A stretch of 6,471 nt of DNA from Gammaproteobacteria bacterium (GTDB lineage: Bacteria > Pseudomonadota > Gammaproteobacteria > UBA12402). The notes beneath the pieces were generated by a model that searched no databases, was not told the origin of the DNA, and saw only the letters and a program-made list of their open reading frames with translations. Of the stretch, positions 1-6,355 are shown one piece after another (within the stretch, counting starts at the first letter, position 1; every line of letters starts with the position of its first letter). The position numbers and the translations under genes were made by a program. The stretch spans positions 1 to 6,471 of the forward strand of contig JANQHY010000199.1 in assembly GCA_028282395.1 (NCBI GenBank). Reading direction: 5' to 3'.

Positions 1-779
1 AACCAGTTAAGTTCGCTCGTTGCTGCTTTCTTAGTATCATGGCCTGTTGCATGAGTCGAAAAGAGAACGGTATTGAGGAGCAAGATACGCTGATGAAAAT
101 GGCCAGGAGTAGTGACTTTATAATAACCTCCAGAAATAAATTGGCGTTTAAATGAACGTTGATTGCCGCGATTAATAAAGAATTGGCCCCAAATCTTGTC
201 CTGACTAAGGAAACGATAGAATGGTCCATTAGGATCGCTGTAGTAGTCACCGTGATAGGAATCATTATTGCCAATGACTGGATAGATCGGCGTGTTGGGG
301 AAAGTCTGTTTGAGTTTGTCGCTCAGATAGAAGAAAATTTTATTAATAAAAGCGGGATAATGTCTAAGGGTTTGGTCACCGCTGTAGTATTTATAATGTT
401 CTACCATGTCGTGTGCCAAAAAATCACCGGGGATTAAGACAAAGCGTGGTTGCAGTGGACGTTGTTGTAGATCATGCAGTGTCGACAGTAATAGCGCATC
501 ATTGCTGTCGCTTTTGTAACGATTGGGTTTGGTGACGCCGTATTGTTGAAACAGTGTATCCCATTTGCGCCATGGTGTTGCCATCAGTGCTTTGACTAAT
601 GGGCAGTTGCGCGCAGTACAGCCGGCAAATGGATCAAAATGAATGTCACTTAGGGCGATAAAGCCAGCTGCTGGCGCTTGTTGTGTTGAGGTGTTGGCCT
701 GGGCACTGCCGAAAGGAGATAGTAGTAGTATGGTTATTAGAAGAAGGGTTGTTAAGGGTTGCCAATTATTAAGTTTCAT
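1..779 (-). CDS. Secreted metallophosphoesterase, C-terminus cut by window edge
   Basis: The visible 259 residues are the N-terminal part of a calcineurin-like metallophosphoesterase, closest in motif layout to the acid-sphingomyelinase-like branch. Residues 1-28 form a signal peptide (Lys near the start, a Leu/Ile-rich core at 10-20, an AQA cleavage site at 26-28), so the enzyme should be exported. Metal-binding motifs appear in order: SDIHFDP (D45, H47), PGDF (D119) and GNND (N172, D173). The remaining His motifs of the family would lie in the missing C-terminal part. These enzymes hydrolyse phosphomonoesters or phosphodiesters using two metal ions; the substrate cannot be told here. Two ATG codons are adjacent (782 and 779). 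I chose 779 because the AAGGAA at 785-790 then sits 5 bases upstream. The gene lies 92 bases downstream of the large membrane protein gene on the same strand and has a possible promoter of its own. The fold call is firm; the subfamily is less so. Confidence 0.9.
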   Translation of the reverse strand, partial: MKLNNWQPLTTLLLITILLLSPFGSAQANTSTQQAPAAGFIALSDIHFDPFAGCTARNCPLVKALMATPWRKWDTLFQQYGVTKPNRYKSDSNDALLLSTLHDLQQRPLQPRFVLIPGDFLAHDMVEHYKYYSGDQTLRHYPAFINKIFFYLSDKLKQTFPNTPIYPVIGNNDSYHGDYYSDPNGPFYRFLSQDKIWGQFFINRGNQRSFKRQFISGGYYKVTTPGHFHQRILLLNTVLFSTHATGHDTKKAATSELNW

Positions 780-784
780 CATTG

Positions 785-790
785 TTCCTT
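785..790 (-). promoter_or_regulatory. Ribosome binding site of the metallophosphoesterase
   Basis: On the minus strand this reads AAGGAA, 5 bases before the ATG at 779 and only 2 bases before the ATG at 782. The spacing favours the second of the two tandem start codons. Confidence 0.6.
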
Positions 791-811
791 GTCCATATTT
801 TTCTAAAGAGT

Positions 812-841
812 AATGTAGCGTAATAGTGATGGATAACGCAA
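812..841 (-). promoter_or_regulatory. Possible promoter for the metallophosphoesterase
   Basis: On the minus strand TTGCGT (836-841) is followed after 18 bases by TACATT (812-817). This is a weak sigma-70-like pair with three and four consensus matches. It sits in the 92-base gap between the two minus-strand genes and ends about 30 bases before the start codon. No terminator hairpin is visible in the gap, so read-through from the upstream gene is also possible. Confidence 0.3.
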
Positions 842-871
842 GAGTGCTTTGGTTTGGCGAGAAGATTCTAT

Positions 872-3109
872 TTATGAATTATAGCCATTCGAGTACTCAA
901 TCTCTTTATCTGTGCCATCATCGCTGCCATATAAGAGTTTGGTAGAGGTCTCATGTATATTATTATGATTCTTAGAATAGCAGAATGTCGTATCTTCATT
1001 ACTATCAATATTCGAATCCTTACTCCTATTATTATCTAGAGAGTTGTAATCTAGCCCATTATGTATTTTGTTGTAAGAATTTTCACGATAGCTATTAGAG
1101 GGTTCATGATGGCTCTCCTTTTTATCTTCTATATTGCAGCAAGGAGAGCAATCGGCTATTTTTAGACCAATCCATGATATGAGTAGGCTGGAAGCAGCTG
1201 ATATGACTACTGCAGCCAGTTTGGATAACAGTGCTGCACCAAAAAGGACGCCAGTGCCGATGCCAACAAAAGGGACGGCAATGCTAGCAGCTAACAGCAA
1301 TACCATCACTATAGCGATAAATTTATGCTGTTTGCATGCTTGCCATAATTTTTCTGGAAACAGGGGAGGTAGTAATGTTGTTACATAGCTTAAACCTAAT
1401 GCTATTTTCATTGGCACGGCAGTTAGCCCAAGTGCAAGCGCTGGCCAAATAACTGGAGCCAGAAATGGTGCTGCGAATGCCAATCCGATCAGCAGTGCTG
1501 TAATAGTGTATCTTAGTATGGGACGAGCTGCTATAAATTTAGCGATAGAGATAATTGGACTGCCTATAGCAGCGCCTATTACTGTAAGAAAGCTACTTAT
1601 TTTTACCGCGCCTTTGACTAATAACTCGACGACGCCAAAAAGAAGACCATGCTGTAAAAAATTTCGCAATCCAGCTACTTTTCTCATTACCCAGTTGCCC
1701 AGAAGTATGTCAAATGGCCCAGCAAAGAGCCATCCTAAGCTTAGCCCGATAATGAGTGGTGCCAGCGGCGCAAAGGGCGAGAAAATACAAGCGGTAATTA
1801 AAGCTATTGCAGCTAAAGTATATAGGAAGGATAATAGTTTAAATGCGAATAATATTCTCAATAAAGTTTTTTCTTTTCCTCCTAGTAGATATAATTTTTT
1901 CCATATAAGTAGATGAAGAATTGGGGTAAGCGGTAAAAGGAGAATGCCAAAAGTAACAGAAAATATGGCTTTTGCTAATTTACTGTTAAGCCATTTCCAC
2001 TTATGATCTTTTTCAAGTTTTTGTATAAAAGGATCGCGAAAAAGTTTAAAATACTCTTCTAGAAAATATGGCGCAAATAAACTTAATACACAATGCTTAA
2101 TGGCTTTGGCTAATTTTAATCCAATATAACTAATAATCTGACCGATTGCTGCGCATAAAAAACTTACCCCAGTGATGCATAAATTGTATAAAACAAAGGC
2201 TATGCGCAATATCCGCTGCAGTATGCCCATATCAATATCGGCATGACGTATTTTTTTATTGAACCAATTTGCTATAACATCAAACGGCCCGCCAACAAGC
2301 CATGCTGTGCCGAGCCCAATAATGAGTGGTATAAGTGGTAAAACAGGCACGAAGATACTGGCAATGATTAGGCCTGCAAAAGCCAATGTAGAAACAATAG
2401 TTAAAAACATTGCTCTCTTAGGATGCCTAGTCTGTAAGGCATGATATTTATTAAGCAGGTTAACGAGAAGTCCACCAGGTATGACCGGTATGAAGAAAAG
2501 GAAGAACAGTAGATTAAAAATTCCTTTTCCTATGCTCTCCGCTGTTCGGGTAATTTGATCTGCTTCTTCTTCATTGTCGGCTGCTCTGTGCTCCTTCTCA
2601 CTCTTTCCATGTTCTTTCTGGTCTGGGACGACATCATTGTAAATAAAGTCATCGATGACGTGGTAAGGGTTGCGATTTTCATTGCGATCTGTATTCCACA
2701 ATCTCAGATACTGCCAGGGAACGTTGTGATGAACTAATTCATTTGCGTTTTTAAATGTGCCATCGTTCAGTTCAACCATCTCATCTTTGACTCGAAACAT
2801 CACTCGATTAATAACGTTTCTTCCATTTTCTCTGGTTGATGCTATTAACGGATCAACTTTATTGAATAGTTGTAGTTCAGGGGCAACGACAGGATCATCA
2901 TTCACCTGCATAATAAGAATGTTTTGGCTATTATCTGTGGTTATATGCGATAAAATTCTCTCACATGCTGTAGCAGTATTAAACTCTCTGAATTTTTCTG
3001 AAAATAGAAAGCGTGCGTAGAAGCTTCTTAAAGGCGAATATAGTAAGGCGTCTCCCTGATGTTCGGCTTTAGATGGAACATTCACTGTGACGATTTTCAT
3101 TTCATTCAC
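872..3109 (-). CDS. Large multi-pass membrane protein, unknown function; candidate secreted effector
   Basis: I do not recognise the family. The frame opens with a GTG at 3109 that has no ribosome binding site, and it stays open upstream to a stop at 3293-3295. The true protein therefore begins further upstream in sequence that is now broken. Residues 1-190 are soluble, with a charged stretch at about 163-190. Residues 195-650 hold roughly ten hydrophobic segments. A 37-residue module is duplicated at 241-277 and 431-467, with 23 identities and the shared core PLIIGL..W...GPFD. Looser Ala/Pro-rich hydrophobic stretches follow at about 535-575 and 597-650. Directly after the last segment is CSPCC (654-658). 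Residues 660-745 are hydrophilic and rich in Asn, Ser, Asp, Tyr and Glu, ending in an acidic stretch. I infer an integral membrane protein, possibly a type IV-secreted effector acting on host membranes if the host is a Legionellales species. A bacterial envelope protein is the alternative. The C-terminal stop at 872-874 looks natural. Confidence 0.72.
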   Translation of the reverse strand: MNEMKIVTVNVPSKAEHQGDALLYSPLRSFYARFLFSEKFREFNTATACERILSHITTDNSQNILIMQVNDDPVVAPELQLFNKVDPLIASTRENGRNVINRVMFRVKDEMVELNDGTFKNANELVHHNVPWQYLRLWNTDRNENRNPYHVIDDFIYNDVVPDQKEHGKSEKEHRAADNEEEADQITRTAESIGKGIFNLLFFLFFIPVIPGGLLVNLLNKYHALQTRHPKRAMFLTIVSTLAFAGLIIASIFVPVLPLIPLIIGLGTAWLVGGPFDVIANWFNKKIRHADIDMGILQRILRIAFVLYNLCITGVSFLCAAIGQIISYIGLKLAKAIKHCVLSLFAPYFLEEYFKLFRDPFIQKLEKDHKWKWLNSKLAKAIFSVTFGILLLPLTPILHLLIWKKLYLLGGKEKTLLRILFAFKLLSFLYTLAAIALITACIFSPFAPLAPLIIGLSLGWLFAGPFDILLGNWVMRKVAGLRNFLQHGLLFGVVELLVKGAVKISSFLTVIGAAIGSPIISIAKFIAARPILRYTITALLIGLAFAAPFLAPVIWPALALGLTAVPMKIALGLSYVTTLLPPLFPEKLWQACKQHKFIAIVMVLLLAASIAVPFVGIGTGVLFGAALLSKLAAVVISAASSLLISWIGLKIADCSPCCNIEDKKESHHEPSNSYRENSYNKIHNGLDYNSLDNNRSKDSNIDSNEDTTFCYSKNHNNIHETSTKLLYGSDDGTDKEIEYSNGYNS
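1709..1819 (-). repeat. Membrane module, copy 2 of an internal duplication
   Basis: This encodes residues 431-467 of the large membrane protein and matches residues 241-277 at 23 of 37 positions, ungapped. The strongest block is PLIIGL, then W-L and GPFD. The similarity also shows in the DNA, with the plus-strand string aataatgagtgg or a close variant in both copies. The copies are 190 residues apart, which suggests duplication of a larger unit. Confidence 0.8.
2279..2389 (-). repeat. Membrane module, copy 1 of an internal duplication
   Basis: This encodes residues 241-277, the partner of residues 431-467. Both copies begin with TLA, run through a hydrophobic stretch with regularly placed prolines, and end in GPFD followed within a few residues by NW. 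Confidence 0.8.
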
Positions 3110-3658
3110 TTTGGCTTGAAGATCGTCGGGGAGTTTTTCTCCACCATTTTCCCTCTTTTTCTCATCAAGGTAAGCGGCTAACCCATGAAGCTCACCTACG
3201 CCGCCGCCAGAGACACAAACGAATACTAAAGGTTCGTTATTTGGTGTCTCTTCCTCAAAAGCACGTCTGGCAAGTTCTTTACTGAAAAGTACTCAGCGGT
3301 ATCTTCTTGTGATATCGCTCTGTTTTTTAAGCGGCGTTGGGCAAGATACATCGAGTAATCAGCAAGGGAATAGTTTATATCGGTTTTTTTTGTATATTTT
3401 TGCATTCCTTTTACGAAGTCTAAACTGCCATTAATACGGTAGCAGTTGCCTGGAGAATAGACGATAAGCGGATTATCTTCGCTAAAATTCTTGAATAGAT
3501 AGAATTTTCGTTACGTCCGAGCAGACCTTTTTCGCATTTTTAAAGTTCATTAATTGAACAGTCCAATCAAGGCAACTCACCCTCATTGCATCATGTGGAT
3601 TATCTGTCGTTGTTTTGGTCAATATTGGCGAAAAAGCTGACCTGTAGACGGACTTCTC
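3110..3658 (-). pseudogene. Broken 5' part of the large membrane protein gene
   Basis: The coding sense continues upstream of the GTG at 3109, but in shifting frames. From 3292 down, the same frame reads FVCVSGGGVGELHGLAAYL and joins the main protein. Between about 3289 and 3484 coding lies in another frame (EDNPLIVYSPGNCYRINGS, then NYSLADYSMYLAQRRL and ending AEYF), while the main frame has several stops there. From 3485 to 3658 coding returns to the main frame (DNPHDAMRVSCLDWTVQL, then SDVTKILSIQEF). The breaks fall at plus-strand AAAA runs 3485-3488 or its neighbourhood (3284-3288) and 3484-3487. Changing each run by one base restores a single frame: IQEF-SEDNPL and AEYF-F-SKEL. No start codon with a ribosome binding site is visible; an ATG at 3586 is the only in-frame candidate. 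The glycine-rich SGGGVGELHG recalls the patatin oxyanion loop, but no GxSxG elbow follows. Confidence 0.65.
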
Positions 3659-3666
3659 CTATGACA

Positions 3667-4896
3667 CTAACAAGGAATCCATTTTCGAAGGGCCAATTTT
3701 TGATGAAATCCGCACAGCTCGGCGGTGGAATAGCAAAAAGTTAAACCCGTTAACCGCATGTTGCTGCCACAGAGAATACATCTCAGTGGATCGGTGCCAA
3801 ACGCCTCCCAGTGCATCACATCCCAACTGGCCTGTTGTCTGTCGATGGGATCAGGCAAGGAGAGGAGCTCTCTAACTAACGGTAGCCACTTTCCTCGGAT
3901 GGAGTTTGCCAGGAAGCCATAGTAGCGAATATTGCGGAAGTGTCGATCAGGAATATGATCGGTGAGTTTGCGAATAAAGGTCATGACATCCATACGCTTT
4001 TCCTGATGGGCATTGTCGGTACGGTTAAGGTAGGTAAAGGTAACGATATGGCCATCATAGTGGCGAAGTTTGGATTCGGCAATCGGTGGGCGTTTGATAT
4101 AGCGGCCCAAATAATTGACGTTGTGCAGATGATTCTTTTTGGGCTCACCGAGATGCACATGCCAATAGCGATGCTTATAGTAATCCAGTTGGAAGTTGAA
4201 ATAGGCGGCATCACTAACGTTATCAATGGTGGAAGGCAGATAGGTAAAGTCAGTCTGCTGTTGGCATTGATCCAACCAATCCAGTACCGCTCGCCGCCAT
4301 CGTTGCATGACAGCGGATTTGGCAAAGTATAAATCTTTCCAGGTCAGGTCATCGAGCTTAATACCGCCCCAGGTAACGGATAAGTGGATATGGACATTGC
4401 GTTTGAGATCTCTGCCAAAGGTATGCAGGGCGGTAAAGATGCCAACTTTAATGCCACGTTCCAACGCAATCGACTGAATCACCTCAGCAGCGATATGCGC
4501 AATATCATTAAGCATCGTACGGTTTTCCCAGAAGAGATCCCAGAAGACTTCAGGCAGGGTAAAGGTAATATGCTGCCAGGTGGTTTCTGGTAAGCTCTCC
4601 GTTTGTTTGGCGATCCATAGTTGTGTCGACTTATGCCCACAGCCATTGCAGAAGCGTCCACCGCAGGTAAATGGTACCACTTTGGCGTGACCGCAATCCT
4701 CATTGCTGCAACGATAGGTGGCAAAGCCATTACAGCGTCGCTGGCAACTCATGACCTTCACGATATTGTCCATGACACTGGCTCTTATCGTTGGCTGATT
4801 TTGCTGAAAGAACGTCCACCAATGCTGCTTATCGAGTAGGATGCTCTGAATAGATAACTTTTGAGGCGCAGTAGATTGAGGTGGACGACAACTCAC
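3667..4896 (-). CDS. tnpA: IS91-family transposase (HUH, two-tyrosine)
   Basis: This is a rolling-circle transposase of the IS91 family, 409 residues, the usual size. The N-terminal zinc-binding region holds C63, C68, C78, C83 and C86, including FTCGGRFCNGCGHKS, in the family's characteristic spacing. The HUH nickase motif is H169-I170-H171 in NVHIHLSVTWGG. The paired catalytic tyrosines are Y262 and Y266 in NYLGRYIKR. RNIRYYGFLANSIRGK (321-336) and a C-terminal CILCGSNM knuckle are also family hallmarks. Start: GTG at 4896, with an in-frame stop 9 bases upstream and a plausible promoter behind it. Everything needed for activity seems present, so this copy may be functional. The stop codon lies within 7 bases of a CAAG (plus strand 3671-3674), the target tetranucleotide known for this family. 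The 3' end may therefore run into flanking DNA. No tnpB-like or passenger gene is attached. Confidence 0.93.
   Translation of the reverse strand: MSCRPPQSTAPQKLSIQSILLDKQHWWTFFQQNQPTIRASVMDNIVKVMSCQRRCNGFATYRCSNEDCGHAKVVPFTCGGRFCNGCGHKSTQLWIAKQTESLPETTWQHITFTLPEVFWDLFWENRTMLNDIAHIAAEVIQSIALERGIKVGIFTALHTFGRDLKRNVHIHLSVTWGGIKLDDLTWKDLYFAKSAVMQRWRRAVLDWLDQCQQQTDFTYLPSTIDNVSDAAYFNFQLDYYKHRYWHVHLGEPKKNHLHNVNYLGRYIKRPPIAESKLRHYDGHIVTFTYLNRTDNAHQEKRMDVMTFIRKLTDHIPDRHFRNIRYYGFLANSIRGKWLPLVRELLSLPDPIDRQQASWDVMHWEAFGTDPLRCILCGSNMRLTGLTFCYSTAELCGFHQKLALRKWIPC
3671..3674 (-). mobile_element. Possible right-end target tetranucleotide of the IS91 element
   Basis: The minus strand reads CTTG here, just before the transposase stop. 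IS91-family elements insert with their replication-origin end next to CTTG or GTTC. The position, at the 3' end of the transposase and the edge of the broken gene, fits. A four-base match alone is weak evidence, and I could not identify the hairpin expected at the origin end. Confidence 0.3.
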
Positions 4897-4930
4897 TCTA
4901 TCACTCTATTGTTGTTATTGTTGGTCACTT

Positions 4931-4958
4931 ATCATAATGACAAGACACGAATAATCAA
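4931..4958 (-). promoter_or_regulatory. Probable promoter of the IS91 transposase
   Basis: On the minus strand TTGATT (4953-4958) and TATGAT (4931-4936) are separated by 16 bases. The -10 matches the consensus at five of six positions and the -35 at four of six. It lies about 35 bases before the GTG start, with no clear ribosome binding site between. Confidence 0.45.
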
Positions 4959-4988
4959 GCAATTAAGATGAATTAGATCAGGAGACCT

Positions 4989-5020
4989 GCAGACGTAGTC
5001 TGCTTACGCTTGTGACAAGC
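4989..5020. repeat. Two adjacent tight hairpins
   Basis: GCAGAC-GTA-GTCTGC (4989-5003) is a perfect 6-bp stem with a 3-base loop. Five bases on, GCTTG-TGA-CAAGC (5008-5020) is a perfect 5-bp stem with a 3-base loop. They lie between the IS91 transposase and the coiled-coil ORF, where the left end of the IS91 element is expected. Neither is followed by a T-run, so they are poor terminators. They could be element-end structures or parts of a palindromic repeat. Confidence 0.45.
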
Positions 5021-5067
5021 AACCAAAGGAAGCTGAGAGTAGGCGCAAACAACCAAAACGGAAAAAA

Positions 5068-5316
5068 TTGCCAGAATACTGTGAAAGGAAAACTCAGCAT
5101 GTTGCTCAGTCAATTGATGACAACTCAAGATGTCTTGAGCAGCAACGAAAAGAGGCAGAGATTGCTAACTTGAGAGAGAAAATTGAGCGACTTAAGATAC
5201 GTTACCGTGAACCAGATTGTAGTGAGCAGATAAGAGAGTCTATTATGGACATTATTGCTAATCTTGAAGGTGAGATCGGCAATCTTACTGCTATAGCAGC
5301 CAACAAGGCAGCTTAA
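5068..5316 (+). CDS. Small coiled-coil protein, unknown; possibly 5'-truncated
   Basis: Reading from the TTG at 5068 gives 82 residues that I do not recognise. Residues from about 17 to 75 are charged and helical with heptad-like Leu/Ile spacing (IANLREKIERLKIRYRE, then SIMDIIANLEGEIGNL), so a coiled coil is likely. It has no signal peptide and no membrane segment. The frame is open upstream to a stop at 4996-4998, adding a basic stretch (RRKQPKRKK) before the TTG. There is no convincing ribosome binding site, so either the gene starts at this TTG or it lost its 5' end near the IS91 boundary. The next gene follows after 72 bases on the same strand and could be co-transcribed. The composition looks protein-like, but expression is uncertain. 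Confidence 0.5.
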   Translation: MPEYCERKTQHVAQSIDDNSRCLEQQRKEAEIANLREKIERLKIRYREPDCSEQIRESIMDIIANLEGEIGNLTAIAANKAA

Positions 5317-5388
5317 CGGTTTGTCAGTTGACGCCATAGCAGGATTGAGGTAGTTATAGAACAGGTATGGATTTGAGTGAGATAGGGG

Positions 5389-5820
5389 ATGACTAGAGAA
5401 AGAACACATAAGCTATTATACATTCCAGCTTTTTTTGCATTGATGCTGCTTATTTCAATAATAACCTGTATCCCAGTAATAGCAGCTCTTGCAAATCTGT
5501 TAGACTCTCCTTTAGCCAATACTTCAGCAATTCTGTCAATAATCTATATTATGATTTTAATCATTATGCCATTCATTAAATACAATAAATTTCTGTTCTT
5601 AGTGCCTATTGATGCCTACTTTAACTTGAGAGAAAATTCTTTAGAAGTCTATCAATACTTTTTTTCAAAGGATGTTGTGATTGCTAAAGTTGGCTTTTTT
5701 TCACCATTATGGAATCCACTCATGATAACACTACTGGATATTTCCGGCCTTGTTTTGCTGGCACTCAGACTGTATGGCTATTGGCAGGAGCATCTCTCAG
5801 GCAAACGAACAAAATTTTAA
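5389..5820 (+). CDS. Small membrane protein, unknown function
   Basis: The 143-residue product is unrecognised. Hydrophobic segments at about 10-36, 45-64 and 110-130 predict three membrane passes, with a short polar region at 74-100 containing NLRENSLEVYQYFFSKD between the second and third. The N-terminus MTRERTHK and C-terminus SGKRTKF are both basic, consistent with cytoplasmic placement of at least one end. The ATG at 5389 directly follows a GGGG and is preceded by an in-frame stop at 5383-5385, so it is the earliest possible start; the ribosome binding site is poor. TTGACG at 5328-5333 is a good -35, but only a weak -10 (TAGTTA, 5351-5356) follows at 17 bases. Its neighbours are a coiled-coil ORF upstream and transposase remains downstream. 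Confidence 0.6.
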   Translation: MTRERTHKLLYIPAFFALMLLISIITCIPVIAALANLLDSPLANTSAILSIIYIMILIIMPFIKYNKFLFLVPIDAYFNLRENSLEVYQYFFSKDVVIAKVGFFSPLWNPLMITLLDISGLVLLALRLYGYWQEHLSGKRTKF

Positions 5821-5833
5821 CATCTATTAAGGG

Positions 5834-5892
5834 ACATGCCATCTAACTGTTTATAGTGGATTTTTATTAGCTAACTATTAAACACGGCATGT
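5834..5892. repeat. Short inverted repeat between membrane gene and TnpA remnant
   Basis: ACATGCC (5834-5840) and GGCATGT (5886-5892) are exact 7-base inverted copies 45 bases apart. The AT-rich interval includes TTAGCTAA (5867-5874), itself a palindrome. The arms could mark an element boundary or form a weak structure after the membrane gene; chance cannot be excluded at this length. The rest of 5821-5934 shows no gene I can support. Confidence 0.25.
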
Positions 5893-5934
5893 ATGATTCT
5901 ATTATACGCGCTCTGCTCGCCGGTTCATGTATAG

Positions 5935-6291
5935 AGCTTCATTAGTGATCTCTTTCATATTGCTTTTCATATGGGGTTTAGGCGACTTGAGCAAATTTGC
6001 CAAGATAACTGTCAGCGATGGGAAATTGACTTACTCGAATTTGGCGGCGAAGCTGACCACATTCATTTGCTGCTCTCAATGCACCCTAATATTATGCCAA
6101 GCAAATTCATCAATAATCTCAAAACAGTTACTAGCAGACTCATACGAAAAGAATTCTCAGCCCATCTGAGAAAATATTACTGGAAGAAGCCTGCGCTATG
6201 GACGAGGGCTTACTGTCTCAATACCGCTGGCGGCGCACCGCTCTCTATCCTCAAGCAATATATCCAAAACCAAGAAACACCTGATAAATAA
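5935..6291 (+). pseudogene. tnpA: IS200/IS605-family transposase remnant, N-terminus missing
   Basis: The readable part from the ATG at 5971 is 106 residues and is clearly the C-terminal two thirds of a Y1 HUH transposase, normally about 130-150 residues. It keeps the metal-binding HIH (30-32, in EADHIHLLL), the SRLIRKEF helix and the catalytic tyrosine Y97 in KQYIQNQ. The GGAPLS block before Y97 is also typical. The first 35-40 residues, including the usual HLVFVTKYRR strand, are absent. Upstream the frame reads only LFHIAFHMGFRR before a stop at 5932-5934. FHIAF.M.FRR vaguely resembles that strand, so an internal deletion is possible. There is no ribosome binding site at 5971. No tnpB is present. 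A non-functional relic is most likely. Confidence 0.8.
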
Positions 6292-6310
6292 CTCGCTGCA
6301 CGCGGCGCTA

Positions 6311-6355
6311 TCCATCTCCACCCAAGACACATGCTTTGCATGGGCTATGGATGGA
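6311..6355. mobile_element. Imperfect hairpin, likely right-end structure of the IS200/IS605 element
   Basis: TCCAT (6311-6315) pairs with ATGGA (6351-6355), CCACCC (6318-6323) with GGG and TGG (6342-6344, 6348-6350), and ATGC-TTT-GCAT forms the tip (6331-6341), with small bulges. It starts 19 bases after the TnpA stop, where elements of this family carry a subterminal hairpin recognised by TnpA. No T-run follows on either strand, which argues against an ordinary terminator. Confidence 0.45.

Noticed and set aside
159..437. Plus-strand ORF of 92 residues with a hydrophobic stretch
   Set aside because: It lies entirely opposite the metallophosphoesterase, whose metal-binding motifs show that the minus strand is the coding one.
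1506..1916. Plus-strand ORF of 136 residues, and similar ones at 1134, 2259, 2555 and 2757
   Set aside because: All are antisense to the large membrane protein. The similarity between two of them simply mirrors the GPFD module duplication on the minus strand.
3190..3230. SGGGVGELHG resembling the patatin phospholipase glycine loop
   Set aside because: The strand plus SGGG pattern is similar, but no GxSxG serine elbow or DGG motif follows in the next 150 residues, so a patatin call is not supported.
3940..4332. ORFs on both strands within the transposase
   Set aside because: The minus-strand frame with HUH, zinc and tyrosine motifs is plainly the real gene; the others are shadows.
5125..5409. 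Minus-strand hydrophobic ORF of 94 residues
   Set aside because: It is antisense to the coiled-coil frame, whose Lys/Glu-rich codons read as Phe/Leu/Ser on the other strand. It has no ribosome binding site.
5927..6169. Plus-strand ORF of 80 residues overlapping the TnpA remnant
   Set aside because: It is in a different frame from the HIH and tyrosine motifs of TnpA and has no recognisable features.
6311..6355. Rho-independent terminator
   Set aside because: The hairpin has several bulges and no T-run on either side; an IS right-end structure explains its position better.
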